29,142 nt of DNA from JAFIHK01 sp041441455 (lineage in GTDB: Bacteria > Bacteroidota > Bacteroidia > Bacteroidales > UBA932): assembly GCA_041441455.1 (NCBI GenBank), contig JASDTB010000017.1, positions 1 to 29,142 on the forward strand. The letters are read 5' to 3'. The notes beneath the pieces were generated by a model that worked only from the letters and a program-made list of their open reading frames with translations, had not been told where the DNA came from and did not search any database. Below, piece after piece: positions 1 to 7,584 of this stretch. The position numbers were made by a program, and so were the translations under genes. Position 1 is the first letter of the stretch; every line of letters begins with the position of its first letter.

Positions 1-65
1 AACATCGCATTTGACAGGGCCTCAATAATTGTTCCCTCTTTTTCTATTGCTGCTTGTTTAGGCAT
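1..65 (-). CDS. infA: Translation initiation factor IF-1 (5' part only)
   Basis: The first 21 codons, read leftwards from the ATG at 63-65, give MPKQAAIEKEGTIIEALSNA and then M, which is the typical Bacteroidota IF-1 start. The rest of the gene lies beyond the window edge. IF-1 binds the ribosomal A site during initiation. It starts 22 bases after the map stop codon, matching the common secY-map-infA order. Identification rests on this short N-terminus plus the gene order. Confidence 0.93.
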   Translation of the reverse strand, partial: MPKQAAIEKEGTIIEALSNAM

Positions 66-87
66 AAAATATTGTTAACCTTACAAT

Positions 88-858
88 TTAGTTATTGTTT
101 TTCTCTATAAAGTCAAAAGTAGATAAAATTTCGGCTCTATCTCTCTTTACTGCAACCATTAATTCGAAATGTGCCGAATTTTTTTTGTCTGCAGTGTTCA
201 GAGTCCATCCGTCCTCTTTAAGGAAGACAGAGCGTGTACCAGCGTTCACCATAGGCTCTATACAAATGACCATCCCTTCAACAAGTTTTTTCCCGTCACC
301 TCTTCTTCCATAATTTGGAACTTCTGGAGACTCGTGAAGTTTCTTTCCAATTCCGTGTCCGACCATCTCTCTGACAACAGAAAATCCGAAACTCTCAACA
401 TGTTCTTGGACCGCATAGGATAAATCACCCATTCTATTACCAACGATTGCTTTTTCTATTCCTTTGAAGAGAGACTCTTTGGTAACACGCAACAAAGTTG
501 CATTTTCTTCTGAGATCTCCCCAACAGGGAAAGTATAAGCGGAGTCGCCATAATAGCCTTTCATCTTTGTGCCACAGTCAACAGAGATAATATCTCCCTC
601 CTTTAGGCGATAGTCCGAAGCGAAACCGTGAACTACTGTTTCGTTTACAGACAAACAAAGGGTGAAAGGGAATCCACCGTAACCCAGAAAAGCTGGTTCA
701 GCACCATGATCTCTGATAAAGGTCTCAGCAATTTTATCAAGTTCAAGTGTTGTTACACCTGGCTTAATGTGCTTGCCAACCTCTGCCAAAGTCCTTGAAA
801 CCAAGAGAGCATTCTCTCTTAGTAACTCAATCTCTTCTGCGTTTTTCAATTTAATCAT
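88..858 (-). CDS. map: Methionine aminopeptidase, type I
   Basis: This 256-residue cytosolic metalloprotease removes the initiator methionine from nascent proteins. The pita-bread fold ligands are visible: D94 and D105 (in VDCGTKMKGYYGDSAY), H168 (GHGIG), E201 (IEPM) and E232 (HFELM), plus the active-site histidines H77 and H175. Length is normal for the bacterial type I enzyme without an SH3 extension. The residue after the last metal ligand is Leu (FEL) where I recall His (FEH) in most family members; this is a curiosity, not evidence of inactivity. It lies between secY and infA in the spc operon, 26 bases after secY. Confidence 0.97.
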   Translation of the reverse strand: MIKLKNAEEIELLRENALLVSRTLAEVGKHIKPGVTTLELDKIAETFIRDHGAEPAFLGYGGFPFTLCLSVNETVVHGFASDYRLKEGDIISVDCGTKMKGYYGDSAYTFPVGEISEENATLLRVTKESLFKGIEKAIVGNRMGDLSYAVQEHVESFGFSVVREMVGHGIGKKLHESPEVPNYGRRGDGKKLVEGMVICIEPMVNAGTRSVFLKEDGWTLNTADKKNSAHFELMVAVKRDRAEILSTFDFIEKNNN

Positions 859-884
859 TACTTAAAGAACTTTATTAGAGTCAA

Positions 885-2207
885 TTACATTCCCGAACGG
901 CCTTTAAGACGTCCTGTCTTCATTAAACCGTCGTAGTGACGCATCAGCAGATGACTCTCAATTTGCTGTAGCGTATCTAGAACTACTCCAACCAAAATCA
1001 ACAAAGATGTTCCCCCAAAGAATTGAGCAAACTGATTGTTAACACCCAACATCATCGCAAATGCAGGCAAAATTGCCACCATTGCTAAGAAAATTGAGCC
1101 AGGTAGAGTGATTCTCGACATGACAGAATCCAAATATTCTACAGTTTTTTTACCAGGTTTAACACCAGGGATAAAACCGCCATTTTTCTTCATGTCCTCA
1201 GCCATCATTGTTGGATTTACAGTTACTGCTGTGTAGAAGTAAGTAAATGCAACTACCATCAAACCGAAAATAAAGTTGTACCAAAAACCGGTTGGATTAG
1301 TAAGAGTGGCAGCAAGACCTCGTGTAGCATCAAAACCAGCAAACATAAGTGGAAGCATCATCAATGCCTGAGCAAAGATTATCGGCATTACGCCGGCCGC
1401 GTTAATCTTTAACGGGATATACTGACGTGCACCACCATATTGCTTGTTACCAATAATTCTCTTTGCATATTGTACCGGAATCTTTCTTGTACCTTGCACA
1501 AGTGCAATGGTCGCAACAAAGATAAAGAACAAGATAATCATCTCAACGATAAGCATTAGGATTCCACCACCTGCTGTTTGATTGACTCTTGCACCACCTT
1601 CTGCCAATAACGCAAATGGAAGTCTTGCAATGATACCAACCATGATGATAAGAGATATACCATTACCTAAGCCGCGATCGGTAATTCTCTCCCCAAGCCA
1701 CATGATAAACATTGTACCTCCAATGAGAACGATTGTTGCAAATATATTAAACGAGAAACCTTTCAGAAGAAAAGCAGTTTCTGGCAACTGTACGTGAAGG
1801 TTAGCAAGATAAGTTGGTCCTTGTAACACTAAAATTACGATTGTCAGATAACGGGTCCATTGATTCATTTTTCTACGTCCACTTTCGCCTTCGCGTTGTA
1901 GTCTTTGGAAATAAGGAATCATTATACCCAAGAGCTGAATAACGATAGATGCAGAGATGTAAGGCATTACACCTAATGCAAAAATCGAAGCGTTTCCGAA
2001 CGCACCGCCGGAGAACATGTTCAGCAGACCTATGATACCTTCCGAAGCTTGACTTTGTAGATTGTCAAGTTGAGTAGGGTCGATACCAGGTAATACTACG
2101 AAACTGCCCAAGCGATAAACTAGCAGCAATAGGATAGTATAAACTATCCTTTTGCGCAGCTCTTCAATCTTGAAGATATTCTTTATTGTTTCGATTAGTT
2201 TTTTCAT
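885..2207 (-). CDS. secY: Protein translocase subunit SecY
   Basis: This 440-residue protein is the channel-forming subunit of the SecYEG inner-membrane translocon. The N-terminus (KNIFKIEELRKRIVYTILLL) followed by RLGSFVVLPGID is the standard SecY start. Later segments include GVMPYISASIVIQLL, the REGESGRRK cytoplasmic loop, GERITDRGLGNGISLIIMVGI and a C-terminal MRHYDGLMKTGRLKGR tail. About ten hydrophobic segments are evident. It sits between rplO (9-base gap) and map, the usual place in the spc operon. Confidence 0.98.
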   Translation of the reverse strand: MKKLIETIKNIFKIEELRKRIVYTILLLLVYRLGSFVVLPGIDPTQLDNLQSQASEGIIGLLNMFSGGAFGNASIFALGVMPYISASIVIQLLGIMIPYFQRLQREGESGRRKMNQWTRYLTIVILVLQGPTYLANLHVQLPETAFLLKGFSFNIFATIVLIGGTMFIMWLGERITDRGLGNGISLIIMVGIIARLPFALLAEGGARVNQTAGGGILMLIVEMIILFFIFVATIALVQGTRKIPVQYAKRIIGNKQYGGARQYIPLKINAAGVMPIIFAQALMMLPLMFAGFDATRGLAATLTNPTGFWYNFIFGLMVVAFTYFYTAVTVNPTMMAEDMKKNGGFIPGVKPGKKTVEYLDSVMSRITLPGSIFLAMVAILPAFAMMLGVNNQFAQFFGGTSLLILVGVVLDTLQQIESHLLMRHYDGLMKTGRLKGRSGM

Positions 2208-2216
2208 TGTTTATTT

Positions 2217-2663
2217 CTAGATTAAGTTTGCCTTTCCTTGCAGCGCTTCAATTTGCTGAACAGCAGATTTAGAGAAAGCATGTGCACTTATCTCGATCTT
2301 TGTAGAAAGTGTACCGTTACCTAAAATTTTAACTCTGTCGTTTTTAGATACCAGACCTACATTGATCAAAGTGTCAACAGTAATAACAGTTTCACCTGTT
2401 TTTTCTGTGAACGCTTGAATTGCAGATAAGTTAATAGCTTTATATTCTACTCTGTTGATGTTGTTGAAGCCGAATTTTGGCAACCTTCTCTGAAGTGGCA
2501 TTTGACCACCTTCAAAACCTTTCTTGCGTGAGTAACCCGAACGAGATTGAGCTCCTTTGTGACCACGTGTAGATGTACCACCATGTCCGGAACCTTCACC
2601 GCGACCGATTCTCTTTTCTCTTCCGAGAGATCCTGTTGAGGGGGTAAGATTATGTAATTTCAT
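2217..2663 (-). CDS. rplO: 50S ribosomal protein L15
   Basis: The 148-residue protein begins MKLHNLTPSTGSLGREKRIG and carries the Gly/Arg-rich L15 stretch (GRGEGSGHGGTSTRGHKG, then GYSRKKGFEGGQMPLQRRLPKFGF). L15 binds 23S rRNA late in large-subunit assembly. It lies 15 bases after rpmD and 9 bases before secY, as is conserved across bacteria. Confidence 0.98.
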   Translation of the reverse strand: MKLHNLTPSTGSLGREKRIGRGEGSGHGGTSTRGHKGAQSRSGYSRKKGFEGGQMPLQRRLPKFGFNNINRVEYKAINLSAIQAFTEKTGETVITVDTLINVGLVSKNDRVKILGNGTLSTKIEISAHAFSKSAVQQIEALQGKANLI

Positions 2664-2678
2664 TTCTAATTTCTCCTT

Positions 2679-2861
2679 TTAATTGATTTCTTCAACTTTA
2701 ACAAGGTGCAAAACTTTGTTTAACATCCCCTTATTAATCGGATTTAGTTCAAGTTCCACTGTTTGGTGGATCTTGCGGATACCCAAGGAATTCAATGATG
2801 CGATTTGTCTTTCAGTCGCACTGTTGATACTTTTAACTTGTGTGATTCTAACTTTTGCCAT
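2679..2861 (-). CDS. rpmD: 50S ribosomal protein L30
   Basis: The 60-residue protein (MAKVRITQVKSINSATERQI, with SLGIRKIHQTVEL) matches the bacterial L30 pattern in length and sequence. It lies between rpsE and rplO with gaps of 12 and 15 bases, the standard order. Confidence 0.97.
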   Translation of the reverse strand: MAKVRITQVKSINSATERQIASLNSLGIRKIHQTVELELNPINKGMLNKVLHLVKVEEIN

Positions 2862-2873
2862 TGTATATCCTCC

Positions 2874-3392
2874 TTATCCTTTAAATACTCTGTTCATTGG
2901 AATACCACGAAGACCTGCAACAGTGTATGCGTCGCGCATCTCAAGAAGAGCAGCAACAGTTGCTTTAACTAAGTTGTGAGGATTAGAAGATCCTTTAGAC
3001 TTAGCAAGTACGTCGTGAATACCTACTGACTCAAATACAGCACGCATCGCACCACCCGCCTTTACTCCGGTACCTTCCGCAGCTGGCTTCATGAATACTC
3101 TTGCACCACCGAATTTAGCCTCTTGCTCGTGAGGGATAGTCTTTTTGTTCAATGGAATTTTAACTAGGTTCTTCTTTGCATCCTCGATACCTTTCGAGAT
3201 AGCAGTTGTAACCTCGTTAGCCTTACCAAGACCATAACCGACAACACCTTTTTCGTCACCTACCACAACGATAGCCGCAAAGCTGAAGTGGCGACCACCT
3301 TTGGTCACTTTGGTAACTCTTTGTACCGCTACCAATCTGTCCTTTAATTCAAGATCAGTAGTTTTTACTTTCTTTACATTTGTATTTGCCAT
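2874..3392 (-). CDS. rpsE: 30S ribosomal protein S5
   Basis: This 172-residue protein has the N-terminal double-stranded RNA-binding domain of S5 (LKDRLVAVQRVTKVTKGGRH, then GYGLGKANEVTTAI) and the C-terminal domain (MRAVFESVGIHDVLAKSKGS, NPHNLVKATVAAL). S5 helps form the mRNA entry site and affects translational accuracy. It sits between rplR (9-base gap) and rpmD. Confidence 0.98.
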   Translation of the reverse strand: MANTNVKKVKTTDLELKDRLVAVQRVTKVTKGGRHFSFAAIVVVGDEKGVVGYGLGKANEVTTAISKGIEDAKKNLVKIPLNKKTIPHEQEAKFGGARVFMKPAAEGTGVKAGGAMRAVFESVGIHDVLAKSKGSSNPHNLVKATVAALLEMRDAYTVAGLRGIPMNRVFKG

Positions 3393-3401
3393 AGTCTTTT
3401 C

Positions 3402-3764
3402 CTAGAATTTAAGACCACCTTCTCTGGCGGCATCTGCTAAACTTTTAACTCTTCCGTGGTAAAGATAACCTCCGCGGTCGAAAGATACTTGGGATACTCC
3501 CTTTTCAATTGCTCTTTCTGCAGCAAGTTTTCCTACTAATTTTGCAACCTCGATACCAGGTTTGCCTTGGCAAGCCTCTACAATAGCCTTATCTCTTGAA
3601 CTTGCAGCAGCTATAGTAATTCCATCGATATCGTTTATGATCTGAACATATATTTGTTTGTTGCTTCTGAATACACACATTCTTGGTCTCTCAGGAGTAC
3701 CGTTCACAACCTTGCGGATGCGGTATTGTATTCTCTGTCTTCTTTCTATTTTATTTAAAGCCAT
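3402..3764 (-). CDS. rplR: 50S ribosomal protein L18
   Basis: The 120-residue protein carries the L18 pattern: a basic N-terminus (IERRQRIQYRIRKVVNGTPE), RPRMCVFRSNKQIYVQIIND, and the ending SFDRGGYLYHGRVKSLADAA. L18 anchors 5S rRNA together with L5, which is encoded upstream in the same operon. Spacing to rplF is 11 bases. Confidence 0.98.
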   Translation of the reverse strand: MALNKIERRQRIQYRIRKVVNGTPERPRMCVFRSNKQIYVQIINDIDGITIAAASSRDKAIVEACQGKPGIEVAKLVGKLAAERAIEKGVSQVSFDRGGYLYHGRVKSLADAAREGGLKF

Positions 3765-3775
3765 ATGTCCTCCTA

Positions 3776-4336
3776 TTATTTAGCGCCTGCTGATTTACCA
3801 GCTTTACGACGAAGTTGTTCACCAACAAACTTAATACCTTTTCCTTTGTAAGGCTCAGGTTTACGCAATGAGCGTATCTTAGCGGCAACCATACCTAAAA
3901 GTTGCTTGTCATGACTTACAAGAGTCAAAACTGGGTTAGCACCCTTCTTTACAACTTCGGCAGTAGCTTTGATTTCGTTAGGCAGCATCAAGTGAATATC
4001 GTGAGAGAAACCTAAGCTGAACTCAAGGATTTGACCTTTAGCTTCAACGCGGTAACCAACACCGACTAATTCTTGTTTGATTGTAAAGCCTTGCGATACC
4101 CCTAAAACCATATTGTTCAAAAGTGCACGATATAAACCGTGAAGTGAACGATGGCGAGGTTGATCGGTTGGCCTTGTAACAGTTAAAACATCTCCCGAAA
4201 CGGTTACAGTAATGTCAGCATCAATTTTCTGCGACAATTCACCGAGTGGGCCTTTAACCTTAACCACATTGTCGGAGCCAACTGTTACGGTAACTCCTTT
4301 TGGAAGGTTTACAGGTAATTTTCCTATCCGTGACAT
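3776..4336 (-). CDS. rplF: 50S ribosomal protein L6
   Basis: The 186-residue protein starts MSRIGKLPVNLPKGVTV and has the two L6 repeats, GVSQGFTIKQELVGVGYRVE in the first half and the signature RKPEPYKGKGIKFVGE near the C-terminus. L6 lies close to the sarcin-ricin loop and factor-binding site. It follows rpsH by 28 bases. Confidence 0.98.
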   Translation of the reverse strand: MSRIGKLPVNLPKGVTVTVGSDNVVKVKGPLGELSQKIDADITVTVSGDVLTVTRPTDQPRHRSLHGLYRALLNNMVLGVSQGFTIKQELVGVGYRVEAKGQILEFSLGFSHDIHLMLPNEIKATAEVVKKGANPVLTLVSHDKQLLGMVAAKIRSLRKPEPYKGKGIKFVGEQLRRKAGKSAGAK

Positions 4337-4364
4337 CTATTTATTTGTTTAAATTTATTACTAA

Positions 4365-4760
4365 TTAGTATACGTAGCAGATAACCTCTCCGCCAACATT
4401 TAGGTCTTTTGCCTCTTTATCGGTAATGATACCTTTAGAAGTAGACAAAATAGCAATACCCAGGCCGTTAAGAACTCTTGGCATATCTTGAACGCCAACA
4501 TATTGTCTCAAACCCGGAGTACTTATTCTAGTAATTTTTTTGATAGCTGCTTTTTTAGTTTCTGGGTGATACTTAAGAGCTATCTTAATTGTATTTGAAG
4601 GTTGTCCTTCAATTAGCTTGTAGCTTAAAATGTAACCTTTTTCATGAAGAATTCTGGTTAGCTCAAGCTTCATTTTTGAGGCAGGGATCTCAACAATCTT
4701 GTGACCCGCCATAGATGCATTACGCACCCTTGTTAGGAAGTCTGAAATTGGATCAGTCAT
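4365..4760 (-). CDS. rpsH: 30S ribosomal protein S8
   Basis: The 131-residue protein begins MTDPISDFLTRVRNASMAGH and ends with the S8 signature GLGIAILSTSKGIITDKEA then GGEVICYVY. S8 binds helix 21 of 16S rRNA. In Escherichia coli it also represses the spc operon by binding mRNA near the L5 start; whether that happens here is unknown. The gene is preceded by a 102-base gap with two hairpins (4780-4846), the longest gap in the operon. Confidence 0.98.
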   Translation of the reverse strand: MTDPISDFLTRVRNASMAGHKIVEIPASKMKLELTRILHEKGYILSYKLIEGQPSNTIKIALKYHPETKKAAIKKITRISTPGLRQYVGVQDMPRVLNGLGIAILSTSKGIITDKEAKDLNVGGEVICYVY

Positions 4761-4779
4761 TTTTAATTAATTTTTTTTA

Positions 4780-4846
4780 AATATTCGACACCATAGGTGC
4801 CCGATATCCAATGAATAATATGTAAAATGGGAGTTTACGAACTCCC
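4780..4846 (-). other. Hairpin-containing gap between rpsN and rpsH
   Basis: The gap of about 100 bases between rpsN and rpsH is far longer than the 1-28 bases seen between the other genes of this operon. In mRNA orientation it holds GGGAGTT/AACTCCC (4829-4846, 7-bp stem, 4-base loop). It then holds a second weaker stem formed by GGGCACC and GGTGTC (about 4786-4802, one G-U pair). It could be a ribosomal-protein binding site, a processing site or an attenuator; the sequence alone does not decide. Confidence 0.45.
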
Positions 4847-4862
4847 GGTCGTTGCTATATTT

Positions 4863-5132
4863 CTACCAGCTAGCTTTGCGAACTCCAGGGATAAGACCCT
4901 TGCTGGCCATTTCGCGAAACTGGATACGGCTGATTCCGAAAATACGCATAAAGCCTTTTGGACGGCCTGTAAGAGAACAACGGTTGTGTTGACGAACAGG
5001 GCTTGCATTCTTAGGCAGCTTATCAAGAGCGGCATAGTCGCCTGCTTCTTTAAGAGCTTTGCGTTTTTCTGCATATTTGGCACATAATTTAGCGCGTTTC
5101 ACTTCGCGTGCCTTCATTGATTCTTTTGCCAT
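4863..5132 (-). CDS. rpsN: 30S ribosomal protein S14 (zinc-independent form)
   Basis: The 89-residue protein begins MAKESMKAREVKRAKLC and carries the S14 signature NRCSLTGRPKGFMRIFGISR and the ending GLIPGVRKASW. It is the long form without the paired CxxC zinc-binding motifs of the short form. It lies between rplE (21-base gap) and rpsH. Confidence 0.98.
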   Translation of the reverse strand: MAKESMKAREVKRAKLCAKYAEKRKALKEAGDYAALDKLPKNASPVRQHNRCSLTGRPKGFMRIFGISRIQFREMASKGLIPGVRKASW

Positions 5133-5153
5133 TATCTATCTCTTATTTATAGA

Positions 5154-5816
5154 TTATTTCTTAATATTTTTAAAAGGCAGACCAAATTCGCGAAGTAGTG
5201 CGTAAGCCTCTTCGTCTTTAGCGGCTGTAGTCACAAAAGTGATCTCCATACCAAGAATTTTGGTGATCTTATCGATGTCAATCTCAGGGTAGATAATTTG
5301 CTCTTTAATACCAAGAGTGTAGTTACCTTTTCCATCAAATTTATCATTAATACCTTTGAAATCTCTGATACGAGGTAGAGAAATGCTGATTAATCTCTCA
5401 AGGAACTCATACATCTTTGCAGCACGTAGAGTAACTTTTACTCCGATAGGCATTCCTTTACGAAGTTTGAAGTTAGAGATGTCCTTACGAGAGTAAGTAA
5501 GCATGGCCTTTTGACCAGTGATAGTTGTAAGCTCTTGTTGTGCTATATCAACAAGTTTTTTGTCGCCAGTAGCAGCACCAACACCTTGATTGATGGTAAT
5601 CTTAGTAAGTTTCGGAACTTGCATGATTGAAGTGTATCCGAACTCTTTCATAAGTTTGCCAACGATCTCGTCTTTATACTTCTTTTGAAGTGAAGGCACA
5701 TATCCTTTAGCGATTACTTGAGCACCTTCTACTTTTGCTGGCTTAGCGCTCTTGTCGGCTTTCTCAGCTTTACCTTTAGTAGCTGCTTTTGCAGCGGTAT
5801 CTTTAGTATTTGCCAT
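5154..5816 (-). CDS. rplE: 50S ribosomal protein L5 with N-terminal extension
   Basis: This protein of the 5S rRNA region is recognisable from about residue 42 onward: YVPSLQKKYKDEIVGKLMKE, FGYTSIMQVPKLTKITINQG and PRIRDFKGINDKFDGKGNYT. At 220 residues it is about 35 longer than the family's usual 180-185. The surplus is an Ala/Lys-rich N-terminus (MANTKDTAAKAATKGKAEKA and onward to about residue 38). The ATG at 5814-5816 overlaps the rplX stop by one base and is preceded by GGAG, so this start is likely real. The first later Met (about residue 57) lies inside the conserved domain and is not a plausible start. Confidence 0.95.
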   Translation of the reverse strand: MANTKDTAAKAATKGKAEKADKSAKPAKVEGAQVIAKGYVPSLQKKYKDEIVGKLMKEFGYTSIMQVPKLTKITINQGVGAATGDKKLVDIAQQELTTITGQKAMLTYSRKDISNFKLRKGMPIGVKVTLRAAKMYEFLERLISISLPRIRDFKGINDKFDGKGNYTLGIKEQIIYPEIDIDKITKILGMEITFVTTAAKDEEAYALLREFGLPFKNIKK

Positions 5817-6139
5817 TATTTAATCTCCTCTCCAGATTTTTTCGCGTAACGAACTAATTTTGCTTTGTCATTCCTACGACGACCTATTCTGGTCGGACCG
5901 CCTTTTGACGGATCTACTACCTGTAGGTTTGAAATATGTACACCAGCCTCTTGCTTGATAATGCCTCCCTGAGGGTGTTTTGCATTAGGCTTAGTATGCT
6001 TGCTAACCATGTTGATTCCTTCAACGATGGCACGATTCTTTTCTGTAATGATCTCAAGAACTTTACCGGTTTTACCACGGTCGTCCCCAGCATTTACAAA
6101 TACTAGATCGCCTTTTTTAATATGTAATTTCTTATTCAT
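5816..6139 (-). CDS. rplX: 50S ribosomal protein L24
   Basis: The 107-residue protein begins with the KOW motif (IKKGDLVFVNAGDDRGKTGK) and continues with INMVSKHTKPNAKHPQGGII, typical of L24. L24 starts large-subunit assembly by binding the 5' end of 23S rRNA. Its stop overlaps the rplE start by one base (TAATG), suggesting translational coupling. Confidence 0.98.
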   Translation of the reverse strand: MNKKLHIKKGDLVFVNAGDDRGKTGKVLEIITEKNRAIVEGINMVSKHTKPNAKHPQGGIIKQEAGVHISNLQVVDPSKGGPTRIGRRRNDKAKLVRYAKKSGEEIK

Positions 6140-6158
6140 ACCCTAATATTACCTTAAA

Positions 6159-6524
6159 TTATAACACCTCAGGTGCTAAAGATACTATTTTCATATAGTT
6201 GTCACGCAACTCTCTGGCAACAGGGCCAAAAATACGGGTTCCGCGAACTTCACCCTGATTGTTCAGTAATACACAAGCGTTATCGTCAAAACGAATATAT
6301 GAACCATCTGGACGACGGATCTCTTTCTTTGTACGTACAATAACTGCCTTAGATACCGACCCTTTTTTAGCGTCTCCTCCTGGAATTGCACTTTTAACTG
6401 CAACTACAATTTTATCGCCGACACCGGCATAGCGGCGGCGCGTTCCACCTAGAACACGGATACAAAGAACCTCCTTTGCACCACTGTTGTCTGCCACTAA
6501 TAATCGTGATTCTTGCTGTATCAT
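6159..6524 (-). CDS. rplN: 50S ribosomal protein L14
   Basis: The 121-residue protein starts MIQQESRLLVADNSGAKEVL and ends FGPVARELRDNYMKIVSLAP, the strongly conserved L14 ends. It is separated from rpsQ by 2 bases and from rplX by 19 bases. Confidence 0.98.
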   Translation of the reverse strand: MIQQESRLLVADNSGAKEVLCIRVLGGTRRRYAGVGDKIVVAVKSAIPGGDAKKGSVSKAVIVRTKKEIRRPDGSYIRFDDNACVLLNNQGEVRGTRIFGPVARELRDNYMKIVSLAPEVL

Positions 6525-6526
6525 GG

Positions 6527-6781
6527 CTATTTAACTTTTTCTACAATTTCTACTAATCTCCAGCATTTTGATTTGCTCAAGGGACGAGTCTCCATAATAC
6601 GAACTACATCTCCTTCGCTGCACTCATTCTTTTCGTCATGAGCAACAAACTTTGTGGTTTTATTTACGAACTTACCGTAAATAGGGTGTTTTACTTTTCT
6701 TTTTACAGCAACAACGATAGATTTTTCCATCTTATTGCTAACCACTGTTCCTATTCTTTCTTTACGAAGATTTCTTTCCAT
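6527..6781 (-). CDS. rpsQ: 30S ribosomal protein S17
   Basis: The 84-residue protein (RKERIGTVVSNKMEKSIVVA, then VKHPIYGKFVNKTTKFVAHD and GDVVRIMETRPLSKSKCWRL) matches bacterial S17 along its full length. It lies 2 bases after rpmC and 2 bases before rplN. Confidence 0.98.
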   Translation of the reverse strand: MERNLRKERIGTVVSNKMEKSIVVAVKRKVKHPIYGKFVNKTTKFVAHDEKNECSEGDVVRIMETRPLSKSKCWRLVEIVEKVK

Positions 6782-6783
6782 GA

Positions 6784-6984
6784 CTATTTGTCCTGATTTT
6801 TTTCCATTTGGCCCATCAAAGTTAGCATGCGGGCAATGTTTCTTTTAGCTTTCTTAATCTGAGATAAATCATCTAATGGAGATATGGCATGATTCATCTT
6901 AGTACGCACTAGGTTAGCCTTTTCGGTTTCGATGCGCTCTTTAAGATCTTTCAGCGATAATTCGCGTATTTCTTTAGTTTTCAT
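6784..6984 (-). CDS. rpmC: 50S ribosomal protein L29
   Basis: The 66-residue, highly charged protein (MKTKEIRELSLKDLKERIET, with NPARI-like KAKRNIARMLTLM) is typical of L29, which lies near the peptide exit tunnel. It sits 17 bases after rplP and 2 before rpsQ. Confidence 0.97.
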   Translation of the reverse strand: MKTKEIRELSLKDLKERIETEKANLVRTKMNHAISPLDDLSQIKKAKRNIARMLTLMGQMEKNQDK

Positions 6985-7001
6985 TTAACTCCTTAATTAA
7001 T

Positions 7002-7421
7002 TTATTCAGTGTAATCTCTACGTACTACAAATTTTGTAACTACCGGTAGTTTTTGTGCTCCTAGACGAAGTGCCTCTTTAGCAACTTCCAATGGAACTCC
7101 TTCCGCTTCGATGAGCATACGACCAGGTGTGATAGGACATACAAATCCCTCAGGAGCACCCTTACCTTTACCCATACGAACTTCGGCTGGCTTCTTAGTA
7201 AATGGTTTATCAGGGAAAACGCGGATCCAAATTTGACCCTCACGTTTCATGTAACGAACTACGGCCTGGCGGGCAGCTTCGATCTGCTGACCAGTTAGCC
7301 AGCAAGATTCTGTTGTTTTAATTCCGAAGGATCCGAAAGCAAGTTGATTTCCCCTTTGAGCAATCCCCTTCATGCGGCCTTTCTGCTGCCTTCTGAACTT
7401 GGTTTTTTTTGGTTGTAACAT
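7002..7421 (-). CDS. rplP: 50S ribosomal protein L16
   Basis: The 139-residue protein starts MLQPKKTKFRRQQKGRMKGI, the standard L16 start, and contains QIEAARQAVVRYMKREGQIW and FPDKPFTKKPAEVRMGKGKG. The frame is open further upstream to a GTG at 7511, but those 30 residues do not resemble L16, so I take the ATG at 7419-7421. It is the first gene of the operon: rpsC, its usual upstream partner, is not present. A promoter lies at 7544-7573. Confidence 0.97.
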   Translation of the reverse strand: MLQPKKTKFRRQQKGRMKGIAQRGNQLAFGSFGIKTTESCWLTGQQIEAARQAVVRYMKREGQIWIRVFPDKPFTKKPAEVRMGKGKGAPEGFVCPITPGRMLIEAEGVPLEVAKEALRLGAQKLPVVTKFVVRRDYTE

Positions 7422-7543
7422 TGTTTTTTTACAGTTTAACGATAACAGTAAATATGTTTTTTGTGCTTTGGTCTGATTTTTTTCAGAGTCATTTCTCTGC
7501 CCGTCAAACACTTACATCATTTGATGGCGTATTCGCAGGGATG
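7422..7543 (-). promoter_or_regulatory. 5' leader of the spc ribosomal protein operon
   Basis: About 115 untranslated bases separate the predicted start site (near 7537) from the rplP ATG. No rpsC remnant is visible: the frame open from the GTG at 7511 encodes a sequence unlike the S3 C-terminus. A leader of this length in front of a ribosomal protein operon may carry autoregulation, but I see no strong hairpin or terminator in it. Confidence 0.4.
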
Positions 7544-7573
7544 CAAATATACCAAAATATTTTAATGTGCAAA
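7544..7573 (-). promoter_or_regulatory. Bacteroidota-type promoter for the rplP-infA operon
   Basis: On the minus strand TTTG (7570-7573) is followed after 18 bases by TATATTTG (7544-7551), an exact match to the TTTG / TAnnTTTG sigma-ABfr pattern with accepted spacing. It starts 12 bases beyond the end of the upstream transporter gene. No terminator lies between the two, so read-through from the transporter is possible too. Confidence 0.8.
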
Positions 7574-7584
7574 AGTTTCTGAAA

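Noticed and set aside
7422..7511. A longer rplP start at GTG 7511, or an rpsC remnant
   Set aside because: The 30 extra residues do not resemble L16 or the end of S3, and L16 has a standard start at 7421.
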